Shown piece after piece: positions 24,434-34,700 of a DNA stretch of 44,291 nucleotides; the stretch's first letter is position 1; each line of letters begins with the position of its first letter. Position numbers and translations under genes: made by a program. The stretch covers positions 1 to 44,291 of the forward strand of contig NZ_KB894004.1 of assembly GCF_000374345.1 (NCBI RefSeq), given 5' to 3'. Below the pieces are notes generated by a model that was not told where the DNA came from, ran no database searches, and saw only the letters and a program-made list of their open reading frames with translations. This DNA is from Heyndrickxia acidiproducens DSM 23148. Lineage in GTDB: Bacteria > Bacillota > Bacilli > Bacillales > Bacillaceae_C.

Positions 24434-24673
24434 TCATTTCTCACTCCTTTACCATTTATTAACTGTCTAACTTAAGAATCAAGGTATCTAAAGAAAGTAG
24501 CGGGGTAAAAAACAGTTTTAAGTCAATATATGTTCATAAACTTCCGTTAAAAACCCGGATATACTATAAACCTGTAACAAATAACTTTGACTTTGTAAAA
24601 CCCCCTGATCGAGAAATAAATAATGAAAAGACTGAACCGTTTGGAATTACATAAAAAGTGATAACTATCCGAT

Positions 24674-24925
24674 CTAATAGAGTAGGGATTGTAACGGGAT
24701 AGAACGGAAAATCACCCGAACCATTACCGGACAAAAAATTGTGGCATTTGGACTCGTTCCAATGAACACTAACCACAAGGGGTTATTGTGTGCAGACCAA
24801 AAACCATACTTTATTCCATTGTAAACTAAAATAGCAATAATGCCCAAAGTTTGAATTCCAAAAGCAATTGGGATGTTTTTCAGCGTAAGAAGAAGCAATC
24901 GTTCATCTTTCATTCTTTTCATCAT
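24674..24925 (-). pseudogene. Truncated small membrane protein paired with the XRE gene
   Basis: The N-terminal part reads KDERLLLLTLKNIPIAFGIQ and then GIIAILVYNGIKYGFW, the first two membrane segments of a protein often encoded right after a small XRE regulator. After NPLWLVFIGT the frame runs into out-of-character residues and stops. A second frame nearby (24564-24776) does not restore the protein, so it is probably disrupted. Its start overlaps the end of the HTH gene by about 10-20 bases, showing translational coupling in the ancestor. Confidence 0.5.
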
Positions 24926-25112
24926 CCCTCCAAAATAGTTCATCTAAAGTTTTATTTACTACATAACAAATCTCCAGGCATAAGTTTAAAGAAGGATTGT
25001 ATTTTCCCTTCTCAATTAAACTTATTGTTTGTCGGGTAACACCCACCTTTTCTGCTAATTCTTGTTGAGTAAGATCCATTTGAACACGAGCAATTTTTAC
25101 CTTGTTGTTCAC
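24903..25112 (-). CDS. Small XRE-family regulator
   Basis: This 69-residue single-domain HTH (ARVQMDLTQQELAEKVGVTR, QTISLIEKGKYNPSLNLCLE, VVNKTLDELFW) starts at GTG 25112. The group acts as autorepressor of a two-gene operon with a membrane protein. Here the partner looks broken. A perfect long palindrome lies at 25141-25177, 29 bases upstream, and is the likely operator. Confidence 0.85.
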   Translation of the reverse strand: MNNKVKIARVQMDLTQQELAEKVGVTRQTISLIEKGKYNPSLNLCLEICYVVNKTLDELFWRDDEKNER

Positions 25113-25140
25113 TTTTTCTTATCAGCCCCTGAAATTCAGT

Positions 25141-25177
25141 GTAAAATATATATTACTTATTTCAATATATATTTTAC
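25141..25177. promoter_or_regulatory. Perfect 14-bp inverted repeat upstream of the XRE gene
   Basis: GTAAAATATATATT (25141-25154) and AATATATATTTTAC (25164-25177) are perfect inverted arms around a 9-base centre. Further AATATAT-TTAC half-sites follow to about 25235. There is no T-run typical of a terminator, and the position fits the promoter of the small XRE gene. It is therefore read as an operator. Confidence 0.65.
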
Positions 25178-25296
25178 ATAGCAACCTTGGATAATGCAAT
25201 ATATAATATTCATTTTGCAATATATAAATTACATACAAACAAAAAAGCGCTGCATTCTTTTAGTTTCTTCTCTGTTTCTCGCCAGCACAACAGCTT

Positions 25297-25644
25297 TCAA
25301 AAATGGGCAAATTTTTTAAAGGAACTGATTGCATTGTCGTTAATATACAGTTTTACTTTGGCGGTTTCCTCCGGGTTCATTATAGATTTCAGCTTCATCC
25401 GCCGATCATCATTTATAATTAAACTCCCAAGCCTTATAAATTTTTTGCGGCCACCATAAACTTTAAATGTCCCAAACTGTTCAAACTGCTTATTTCGTTC
25501 TAAAACCTTTTGAAAGTTCTGCTTTGCTTCTTCAATTGGAAGTGCCCGTTCCGTAATCATCGCCATCACATCTTGATTAGAAAAGAGTTCAAAATAATCA
25601 TCAAAATCGCCAGGTTCGAACTTTTGCAAATGAATTTTTTCCAT
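25297..25644 (-). pseudogene. Truncated GNAT acetyltransferase
   Basis: The first 75 residues match GNAT enzymes of Bacillus (HLQKFEPGDFDDYFELFSNQ, AMITERALPIEEAKQNFQKV, FGTFKVYGG, FIRLGSLIINDD). After that the frame shifts: another frame carries a short DEAEI-like piece. The acetyl-CoA site (Q/RxxGxG/A) is missing altogether, so the gene is dead. RBS (GAGGT) upstream of the ATG is intact. Confidence 0.75.
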
Positions 25645-25759
25645 GGTAAAAACCTCACAATATGTAATGATAGATGTTCTACTAACTTCAGCATGTACCC
25701 GTCTTTCGTTCTGCCTGCCCTTACAAAACTGACGCTTTCAAAAACAGTATAAACCAGAA

Positions 25760-26365
25760 TTAAACCAATGATTGAACAATATAAACTGCCACCCCCCACA
25801 TAATGACTGCAGAAACTTTATTTAACAGGGTTAAAAATCTTCCTGACTGGTCCAGTCTCCCAATCCCTCTCCCTATAATCGCCAATCCTGTGAACCAGAC
25901 CCACGAAACAAGAATACAGGCAATGGAAAAAGCCGCTTTTCCCGCCCCTGTATAGTTTAAAGAACTTGTTCCAATTACCCCAATGGTGTCCAAAATAGCA
26001 TGGGGATTCAGCAAAGAAACCGATACGGCAAAAATGATTTGTTTTTTTGCAGTGAATAAGCCATCTTCACTTTCAACTGTGGGTTTACTTCTCCATGTCA
26101 CAATGCCCATATAGATCAGGAAACCTATACCCACTAACATGAATACCGCTTTTAACCAAAAGAATTCCAGTACAACAACGGAAACACCGAAAACGGCCAA
26201 AGAAATTAAGACAGTATCACAAACAGATGCGGTAATGATGGCAGGCAATGCTTTGAAAAAGGAAGGCTGGACGGCGCCCTGGTTGAATACAAATACATTT
26301 TGCACCCCGAGCGGCAAGATAAGGCCTAATGCTAAAATAAACCCATGAACAAACGCTGCTGACAT
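25760..26365 (-). CDS. LysE/ArgO-family amino acid exporter
   Basis: The 201-residue protein has six membrane segments and the LysE signatures FILALGLILPLGVQNVFVFN, ITASVCDTVLISLAVFG and VSLLNPHAILDTIGVIG. It should export basic amino acids such as lysine or arginine. RBS is GGGGGAGAG. It is divergent from a MocR-type regulator, which probably controlled it; that regulator is now damaged. Confidence 0.9.
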   Translation of the reverse strand: MSAAFVHGFILALGLILPLGVQNVFVFNQGAVQPSFFKALPAIITASVCDTVLISLAVFGVSVVVLEFFWLKAVFMLVGIGFLIYMGIVTWRSKPTVESEDGLFTAKKQIIFAVSVSLLNPHAILDTIGVIGTSSLNYTGAGKAAFSIACILVSWVWFTGLAIIGRGIGRLDQSGRFLTLLNKVSAVIMWGVAVYIVQSLV

Positions 26366-26486
26366 TTTTATCTCTCCCCCTATTTTTTCTTTTCATTTTA
26401 AAGAGAAGAAGCAATTTGGTCTCCATCCAATTGGTTGGAAGATTAGCCAACCAATATTGTATGATATGACAAGGAGGGATAATAAT

Positions 26487-27323
26487 ATGGCAGATGATTG
26501 GGCGTTAAATAAGCATTCCCATATTCCTTTGTATCAGCAAATCTATGAATATATTAAAGCAAAAATTTTAAACGGAGAGTGGCCCGTAGGAACCAGGCTG
26601 CCAGCCCAGAGGGAGTTGGCAAGAAAGTGTGAGGTAAACCGGAGCACTGTTGTGTATGCGCTCGGGGAACTGACTGCCGAAGGGCTGATAGAATCAAAAG
26701 TTGGTAAAGGGACTGTCGTCGCCAATAATACTTGGGGTTTGCTGGCTTCTGCCCCGCCTCCTGACTGGCATCGTTACGTCAAAGCAGGAACATATGAGCC
26801 TAATAAACCCTTTATACAGCAAATTAATAAAGCAGAAGTTAACCCGGATATCATTCGACTGGGAACTGGGGAGCTGTCTCCTGAACTATTGCCTGCAGAA
26901 CATATTCGAAGTATCTTTCAGAACTGCCCCCGGAAAATAACACTCGGATATTCGGAACCTAAAGGCAGCCAGTACCTCAGAGAAATAATTAGTGATTATT
27001 TAAAAGAGAAAGGGATTATCACCTCCCCCTCTTCCATTATGATCGTTTCGGGCGGAATCCAGGCGCTGCAATTTATTTCTCTGGGTTTGTTGCAACTGGG
27101 CTCGACGATTTTTCATGAGAATCCTTCTTATCTTCAATCGGTGCATGTTTTTCAGTCTGCCGGAATAAATCTGTGCGGCATTCAGATGGATAAGGAAGGG
27201 ATTTTAACAGAGAGCGACAGGAATGATCGTTCCCATCTTCGCCTGTCTTATTCATATGCTTCATTTACTCAATTAGAAAAAGGGTTGGTAAAACTGTCAG
27301 AGATCATAAAGTGTATGAATTGA
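26487..27323 (+). pseudogene. MocR/GntR-aminotransferase regulator with large internal deletion
   Basis: The start is the ATG at 26487 after AAGGAGGG. A GntR winged helix (HIPLYQQIYEYIKAKILNGE, RELARKCEVNRSTVVYALGE) leads into the N-terminal part of a fold-type I aminotransferase (GYSEPKGSQYLREIISDYL, IMIVSGGIQALQFI). After GIQMDKEGI the sequence jumps to a C-terminal end (LRLSYSYASFTQLEKGL). About 150-170 residues are missing, including the PLP-binding lysine. The frame is preserved, giving 279 residues instead of about 460. DNA binding may survive but PLP sensing should not. Confidence 0.8.
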
Positions 27324-27633
27324 AGAATTAAAATTGCAGAATTGATAAAAGAACGGAAAATAGAACACTACTTTATATTCGACCGGAAAAATATTCGTTA
27401 TCCTCTCTGGATATCGTTTAAATATAATGTATAATTGAAATTAAAGAACTATTCGTTCTATAAATATCTATGAAAAGATATGGCAGAGCTTTGAACTTTT
27501 TGCTCAAAGATTTCTTGTTATGATTTTAATTGCACTCCTAACAAGACCATTGTAATGGTTTGGTTATTAGTTGGGAAAATGAATCAAAAGAAAGTTCTGC
27601 GTATATTGAGTTTAAAGGAGTGGCATAAATTCA
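27324..27633. other. Intergenic region without a supported gene
   Basis: AT-rich sequence with TATAAT-like elements near 27425-27435 (TATAATGTATAATTG) that could serve the DMT gene. No open frame with protein-like character and no clear hairpin were seen. Confidence 0.4.
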
Positions 27634-28513
27634 GTGAGTACCACAAGACATTGGGTAGCTGACCTGTCATTGCTGTTTGTTGCTATTGTTTGGGGATCAC
27701 CTGGTAACAAAGGTTGTTCTGGAAGAGATGCCTGTATTTCCGTTTCTTTTTATCAGATTTACCTTAACAGTGATCATTATGATCCTTTTCACTTGGAGAA
27801 AATTAAAAAACGCAACAAAAGATACTTGGTTTTCCGGTATAATTTTTGGATTATTTCTAGCCGGTATTTTTACATCAGAGACGTGGGGGATTAATTATAC
27901 ATCTGCTGCAAATTCAGGTTTCTTAATTAGCCTGACGGTTGTTTTTACTCCTGTTATAGAATCTCTGGCACTTAAAAAACCATTAAAAATAGGAATTATA
28001 GGAGCTGTTATTTTATCCTGTGCTGGTACATTTTTTTTGACCATTAAGCATGGAGGTTACAGTTTTAATATAGGCGATATTTTAATATTGGTTGCCGCAT
28101 TGTTACGTGCAACTCAAATGGCAGTCACCCAAAAATTAACCAATGGAAAAGAGATGGATTCCGGATCTTTAACAACAATACAGTTAGGTGTTGTGGCCAT
28201 TGTTATGGGAATATTAACTGTGTTGCTGAATGGCAAAAACGCAATGGCTCTTCCCCCATCCTTTAGTTTTTGGATACTGACAATTTACTTGGCAATTTTC
28301 GGCACTCTTTTAGCCTTTTATATTCAGTTAGCAATGATAAGAAAGACTTCACCTACTCGTGTCGGGTTATTAATGGGTACGGAACCTGTCTTTTCCGCGG
28401 TTTTTGCCATTTTAATAGGTGGAGAATCACTTATTTGGCAACAGTGGCTTGGGGGAGCTTTAATTGTCATAGGTACATACTACGGACGTTATGTAGAAAC
28501 AAACATCAGTTGA
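27634..28513 (+). pseudogene. EamA/DMT-family transporter with early frameshift
   Basis: Translation begins at GTG 27634 (RHWVADLSLLFVAIVWG). The frame is lost near 27700 at GGATCACCTGGTAACAAAG, where the family has WG(S/I)TWVTK. Two bases appear to be missing. The remainder is intact from about 27710 to 28513 with ten membrane helices, the EamA repeat landmarks WGINYTSAANSGFLISLTVV and GTEPVFSAVFAILIGGE, and normal length. It would export small metabolites if repaired. A sequencing error is possible, since the rest shows no decay. Confidence 0.8.
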
Positions 28514-28678
28514 AAATAAGAGAATCAAAATCTGAAATTGTAAATAATGATGAGATCATATATTGTTATCCGATCATAATTGGTGACCTGTCAAAATTAA
28601 CTTGAAACACCGGTATGGTTCTTCATGTTATCCTAAATGGGACTTGCTGAACGAATAGATACAGTCAGAGAATTATGA

Positions 28679-28864
28679 TCACTTTCTAAAAGCATCGCTT
28701 ATAAAAAGCTCATCTACGGCGGTATCCAATACAGAAGCTATTTTAAAAGCTAAATGTAAAGTAGGGTCGTATTTATCATTTTCAATTGCATTTATCGTCT
28801 GTCTCGATACATTACAAAGTTTAGCCAGATCTTCTTGAGATAAAAGTGGGGAAGCGAAAATTTC
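28679..28864 (-). pseudogene. 5'-truncated small XRE regulator
   Basis: The minus strand reads LLSQEDLAKLCNVSRQTINA, IENDKYDPTLHLAFKIA and VLDTAVDELFISDAFRK-stop, a nearly complete small HTH protein. The first 10-12 residues and the start codon are missing. The upstream bases belong to the 3' flank of hsdM, which ends 20 bases away. A GGAGGTGA sits close by but with no standard start codon in frame. The type I locus boundary probably cut this gene. Confidence 0.7.
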
Positions 28865-28884
28865 ACCTCCCTACTCCCAAAAAT

Positions 28885-30474
28885 CTAAATTTGCACGCCT
28901 AAAACTTTCAACTGTTCATTAATCTTAGCTTCCAGTTCAGCAATTTCTTGATTATCTTGCTCCAGTTGCTTGATCACTTCAGCTAAATCAATCGGGGCTT
29001 CTTCTTCAAACGTGTCAACGTAACGAGGAATGTTTAAGTTAAACTCATTTTCTTTGATTTCTTCGATAGAAGCCACGTGAGCGTATTTATCGACGTCTTT
29101 ACGTTCTTTAAATGTCGTGATGATTTTTTCGATATTTGCATCACTTAAGCTATTTTGATTTTTACCTTTTTCAAAATCTTTACTCGCATCAATAAACAAA
29201 ATATCTTTAGTTTGACGATTTTTCTTAAAAACTAAAATTGTAGTTGGAATACTTGTGCCGTAGAATAAATTGGCAGGTAATCCAATCACCGCATCAAGGT
29301 AATTTTTCTCAATCAACGTTTGACGAATTTTACCCTCGGCTGCACCGCGGAATAACACCCCATGAGGCAAGACAATCGCCATTGTCCCAGTATTGTTCAA
29401 ATGATAAAGGCTGTGCAAAATAAAAGCATAATCCGCTTTTGAAGCAGGTGCTAATTTTCCGTAATCGCTAAAACGGGGATCTTTTAATTTTGTTTTATCA
29501 TTATCCCATTTTGCAGAATATGGAGGATTTGCAACCACAGCATCAAATGAACGTGGATGATCGATTCCTTTTGCATCTGGTCCATCCGGCCAATCGCTTT
29601 CTAATGTATCCGCATTGTTTAACGCCATATTATTATATGAAACATTGTGCATCATCAGATTCATACGCGCCAAATTGTAAGTTGTGGTATTTAACTCTTG
29701 ACCGAAGTACTTCACCGGTGTACCATCAGGCAATTCTTGTCCAACTGTAAGAAGTAGCGAACCTGATCCCATTGTGGGGTCATATACGTTGAAGAATTCG
29801 CCGGTATTTTCAACCCCGTGAGTGACAAGTTTAGCCAAAATCTTACTGACTTGATGGGGAGTATAGAATTCCCCGCCTTTTTTACCGGCGTTTGCCGCGA
29901 ATTGACCAATTAAGTATTCATAGATTTCACCTAGAATATCTTTGCCGTCATCACCTCTATATTCAATCCCATCAACCAATTTCACGATATTGTTCAAAGA
30001 TTTGGCACGTTCGTTGGTCGAACTTCCAAGTCGGGAATCCCCCAAATTGATGTCGTTGAACACCCCACGGAAATCTTGTACAGCTTCCTTATTTAACTCC
30101 GCATTTTTATTAAAGTTATCGAAAATGGTTTGATAGTCACTTGGAATGACTTGTGCTTCGTTGATTTTGTTAATCAAAGATGCCCATGTGTCATTTGGCG
30201 CAATCGCGTAACCCAGACTGGATGAAATATCTTCTAAATAGTCGGCTAAATCCTCTCCAACAGCTTGTTCAAGATAAGCCTCGTTAATGGATTGGCCACT
30301 TGCCACATCAAGAACATTATTTTCAACTAAATATTGTTCCTGGTGCTCTGACAAATAGCGATAAAACATAAATGCCAAGATATAGTTTTTGTATTCTGAA
30401 GCGTCCATTGTACCGCGCAGTTCATTCGCCATCGCCCAAAGCTTGCTGGTAATTGTATGTAGATCATTGCTCAT
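28885..30474 (-). CDS. hsdM: Type I restriction-modification DNA methyltransferase HsdM
   Basis: This N6-adenine methyltransferase of about 529 residues has an N-terminal helical HsdM domain (LWAMANELRGTMDASEYKNY). The SAM-binding motif NVYDPTMGSGSLLL (near 235) and the catalytic NPPY (near 319, ANPPYSAKW) are followed by a C-terminal coiled-coil end that contacts HsdS. The size and start fit type IC (EcoR124-like) enzymes. It is the last gene of the operon, 24-33 bases after hsdS. The start is one of the ATGs at 30483-30474; the last two give the better distance to AAAGGA. Confidence 0.95.
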   Translation of the reverse strand: MSNDLHTITSKLWAMANELRGTMDASEYKNYILAFMFYRYLSEHQEQYLVENNVLDVASGQSINEAYLEQAVGEDLADYLEDISSSLGYAIAPNDTWASLINKINEAQVIPSDYQTIFDNFNKNAELNKEAVQDFRGVFNDINLGDSRLGSSTNERAKSLNNIVKLVDGIEYRGDDGKDILGEIYEYLIGQFAANAGKKGGEFYTPHQVSKILAKLVTHGVENTGEFFNVYDPTMGSGSLLLTVGQELPDGTPVKYFGQELNTTTYNLARMNLMMHNVSYNNMALNNADTLESDWPDGPDAKGIDHPRSFDAVVANPPYSAKWDNDKTKLKDPRFSDYGKLAPASKADYAFILHSLYHLNNTGTMAIVLPHGVLFRGAAEGKIRQTLIEKNYLDAVIGLPANLFYGTSIPTTILVFKKNRQTKDILFIDASKDFEKGKNQNSLSDANIEKIITTFKERKDVDKYAHVASIEEIKENEFNLNIPRYVDTFEEEAPIDLAEVIKQLEQDNQEIAELEAKINEQLKVLGVQI

Positions 30475-30506
30475 CATTTTCATTTCCTTTCGTGATTCAA
30501 ATTATA

Positions 30507-31769
30507 TTAAACAAACATTTGTTGAAGTAACGCTTTCTTCTGTTCTTGTAAGTGATCTAACTTACGCTGATGAAGGGTGATGAAGTTGTCGAGTTCTTGA
30601 AAATAGTCGCCAATTTTATCCTGTTCCCTCTTATCTTTAGGAAAATGAATTTCCATTTGCTTAATTGCTGTGCCAGATGTAAGTGCTCTAGTTGTCATAG
30701 AACTTTTCTTAATCATTTCTTTGCGAAATACGTCTGTATAAAATACATATTGTTTAAATTTTAAGGTTAGTGGATCTTCTCCTATGGCTCTACCTCTTAA
30801 CACGAAACCACTAAAAACGGTGTCTATTGGCTCATCTAGCATTACTGAGGGGTATCCAATCTCATCAATTGTTTCAGATGTTCTTGTAAAGAAAATATCT
30901 CCTTTCTGAACCTTGTAATTTTCAATTTCTGAAGGCTGTAAATCTACCCTTCCTTTTAATTTTGACGCAAAAATACCTCTATTCTTAAATACATCACTAA
31001 AGTTTACAATTGGAACCCCATGTCCAAAAAATTCTTTTCCTTTGTTAAGTCCATTTTTAAAGTCGTAGTAATCTCCAACCTTCCGCCGTTCCCAAGAGCC
31101 AGTGAATCCTGGGAAACGAATTTCAGGAACATCCGCTCCATTTTTCGGGAACATTTTTTGAAGCAAGCCTTTCTTCTCATCTTGCAAGTGATTTAACTTA
31201 CGCTGATGAAGGGTGATAGTATTATCGAGTTGTTTGAAAAAAATACCAATTTTTTTCTGTTCATCTAATGACGGAACAAAAATGTCGATACCTTCAATAT
31301 CCGAACTATTGTATGATGGTAACGCACCAATCTGCGCAAATCTAGGCAGGTTAATTGTTTCAAATAAGATTCTACCAAAATCAACATCCCATGATTCATC
31401 AAATATATAAGCCATTGTATTATTATCAATTAGGAATGGAGTGCGAACCAAGCGTTTTCTATTAAGCATTATCGCAGCTCCTACTTTCGCAAATATTACA
31501 GCAGGTACTGTTTCAATGGGCTTCCAACTTTTTCGTCTTATTTGTTCAACACTAACATAGTTATTTGCATATAACATTTCATATTCGTTCCCATCATTAT
31601 TCATATCTGAGACTTTAAAAAATGGAATGCCATCTTTTCCACCTTGCTCAATATCTGGAAAACCAATTCCTGACTGTGTTTTGCCTATTTCCCCCAACTT
31701 CCGCTGTTCCCAAACATCAGTGAAGCCAGGAAACCTTAATTTTGGTACATTTGTGTTATGTTCACTCAT
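30507..31769 (-). CDS. hsdS: Type I specificity subunit HsdS (two TRDs)
   Basis: The 420-residue protein shows two-fold internal repetition. Each half begins with a RFPGFT-W-RK motif (LRFPGFTDVWEQRKLGEI; IRFPGFTGSWERRKVGDY). Each ends with a conserved helix (LDNTITLHQRKLNHLQDEKK; LDNFITLHQRKLDHLQEQKK). The two variable target-recognition domains between them set a bipartite DNA site. The repeated DNA coding for the helices (near 30550-30590 and 31180-31220) can support TRD exchange by recombination. It sits between hsdR and hsdM. Confidence 0.95.
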   Translation of the reverse strand: MSEHNTNVPKLRFPGFTDVWEQRKLGEIGKTQSGIGFPDIEQGGKDGIPFFKVSDMNNDGNEYEMLYANNYVSVEQIRRKSWKPIETVPAVIFAKVGAAIMLNRKRLVRTPFLIDNNTMAYIFDESWDVDFGRILFETINLPRFAQIGALPSYNSSDIEGIDIFVPSLDEQKKIGIFFKQLDNTITLHQRKLNHLQDEKKGLLQKMFPKNGADVPEIRFPGFTGSWERRKVGDYYDFKNGLNKGKEFFGHGVPIVNFSDVFKNRGIFASKLKGRVDLQPSEIENYKVQKGDIFFTRTSETIDEIGYPSVMLDEPIDTVFSGFVLRGRAIGEDPLTLKFKQYVFYTDVFRKEMIKKSSMTTRALTSGTAIKQMEIHFPKDKREQDKIGDYFQELDNFITLHQRKLDHLQEQKKALLQQMFV

Positions 31770-31784
31770 TTTTTCTCTTCCCTC

Positions 31785-34700
31785 TTAGTTTTCTACCAAC
31801 TCGTCAGCCAACTCGTAAATGGCTTCACGCAGGCTATTACGGTATTTGATTTTTGATAGTGCCTGTACTTTTTCATCATGTGCCAATGTCTTATAATCGC
31901 GGCTTGCTTGCGCGATAATGTCACGAATTTGACCGGTGTCATCCAAGTCCTGCACACCAAAACGATGCCGGCTGAATAACTCTCGCATCTGCGCGCTTGT
32001 GATTATATCGGTAATTCCCCACTTCACACGGAAATCTAAAAACAATCTATCAAGGCTCACATTATTCGCTGCCTGAATGATTTGTTCGCTGTCAGATAGT
32101 TTCGCAGGGTATTTGAAATTTGAACCTTCCGGCGGGAAATGCCCTTTGATGATCGCAGTTGCGGCATTCATAATCTTCGTCGCGTAATTGCGGTCATCCA
32201 ACCCATTCGCAAATTGGTTGATTTTTTCTTGCGTTTCCCGGGCTTCCGCTGTTTGGCCGTCATGCACTTGATTCAATAATTGCTCAACCAATTCTGTTAA
32301 ATAGTCGTAGTCTATTTTAACATCCTTGACGTGTGTCATTCTTAATTCAATCTGATACAGTGGGATTTTCTTCTTTTTTGAAATATGTTGTTTCAATTCA
32401 TTTGTTAAAACGGTAGTCAAGATCGTTTCTTGTTCCGAAGTCATCCCCAGTTTTTCAACCAACTCATCCGGATTGTCATAATTGAAGCCTGCCGCATTTC
32501 CATCCACTTCTTTCGGGTCATACTGCTTTAACTTTGCCATACCCATATTATATTCACGCAATAAATCAAGCATATACTCTTTTTGTTTTTCAGACGGTGG
32601 CAGCTGTTGGAATTCTCTCGTTAAACTTCCCAATTTTCCAACCACTTTCTTCACTTCATTGAACACATCTTCAAACGGTTTGGCAATAATCCCGTCTTTT
32701 CGGTTGGATTCTCGTTGTTCATCTTCTGAAAGGATTGCGGAATTTTTATTCGCGTATATTGCTAAAGCCTTATTCATCAACTTTTCGTTTTGTGCCGGCC
32801 AACGATAATTGACAATACGTCCCCAAGGTTTTTCTTGCATATCTGCAATACGATTTGTTCTTGAGTAGGCTTGGATCAATCCGGCACCTTTTAGCGTTCG
32901 ATCTACATATAATGTGTTCAGTTCAGGCGCATCAAAACCGGTCAAAAGCTGGTCTACCACGATTACTAGGTCAAGATAATTTTTATCCGTTGCGGTCTTG
33001 TTCAAACGGCTTGTCACATCTTGCGTGTAACCTGCCACGTCATCCATGCCAAAGTTTGTCCCAAATTCTTTATTGTAGGCTTTAATCGCATCATGCAATC
33101 CTTGATTGGTCGCAAGCATACTATCGTTATTCGATGAATTTTGGCTGAAAGTTACAGCAACTTTTAAAGTTTGTCCGCCGTTCTTTCTGTTTTCTGCATT
33201 CACACGCTGAAATTCACGAAAGTACATCATTGCCATTGGTGTGCTCGCTTTCCCCCCGCCGACATGAGTGGTAAGCAAAGCATTATATTTACCTTCATTT
33301 GAACGATTGCGCCAATTCTTGAAAATGTCTTCTACCACCAATTTGATATGGTCCGGATTTTCATCATAGAAACTTGGTTCAACTGCGTCATCCATATCTT
33401 CTTGTGTGAGGTTGTTCATCTTCTCTTGAATTTTCTCCTCTGTCCACTTCGGGTAACGTTCACGGTAGAAGTTTGGCAAGTAGACATTTTTCATTTGTTC
33501 CTCGTCTATTGTCGTTTCAAAATCGACTTTGAACCCGAGAACGTTTCGATCCGCGATCGCTTCCCGAATCGTATAGGCGTGTAAAAGCGGGCCAAAAATA
33601 TCTTCCGTGCGCAAGCCAGTCGTTGTTTCATCAAACATAGGCGTTCCAGTATAACCCACCCAGGCCGATTTCTTAAACGCTTTTTGAATGGCTGCAAAAC
33701 TGTCCCCGCCAGTTGAACGATGTGCTTCATCCACAATAAAGACGATATTTTTATCAGGCGCTTTAAAGGTCTTGCGTTTCACTAAGGTATCCAGCTTTTG
33801 GACAGACGTAACGATAATGCCATTGTCTTTACGCTTCAGTTTCCGGCTCAGGTCATTCGTGTTTTCAGTGTTTTGAACACTTCCGATCATGTCATCACTT
33901 GCATCCGGATCATAGGCTTTATAGTTTTCATTTGTTTGCTTTGTAAGGGCAATTCTATCCACCACAAAAACGACTTTATCCACTTTTGGCATACGGCTGG
34001 CAAGCCACGCAGTCTTGAAACTTGTAATGGTTTTTCCCGAACCGGTTGTGTGCCAGATATACCCGACTTTATTCGTTCCAAGTTCAAAATCGACCCGCTT
34101 CAATCTCTCAATCACGTTTTGAGTGGCATAAACTTGATAAGGACGCATTACTTTAAGCATTTGCTTATTTTTCGTGCCATCTAAAATCATGTAGTTTGTC
34201 GCCATTTGATGCGCCATAGGGATTGAAAGCATAGAATCAGCAAACTCTTTCCAGTTGCGCACAATGGTATTATCGCTTTTACGCTGCCAGTTAAAGGCAA
34301 AATCTTTATTGAACTTATCAGGCGTGGTATTCGCCATATATTTCACATTATTCGGCGTCATCGCCACCAAAATTTGCAAAGTAGAGAAAATATCACGATA
34401 CTGATTTTCCTGGGCATATTGATGCATTTGATTTAAGGCTTCATTCACATCATGCGTATCCCATTTTTCTTCTATTTGGATAATCGGTAAACCATTAATA
34501 AGCAGTGTCGTGTCAAAACGGCGATTTGGTTTCCCGGTAATAACAGCCGGCCGTTCAATTTGATTCACGACTTGATAGACCGTGTCCCCTGCACCGATTT
34601 GTTTTTGGTCGAAAACCGTCAAAAATACATGACGCCCTTCATCTAAATCAATTTCAATTTGCGATACGCCATTTAAACCGTATAAAAACTGCCCTGCCTC

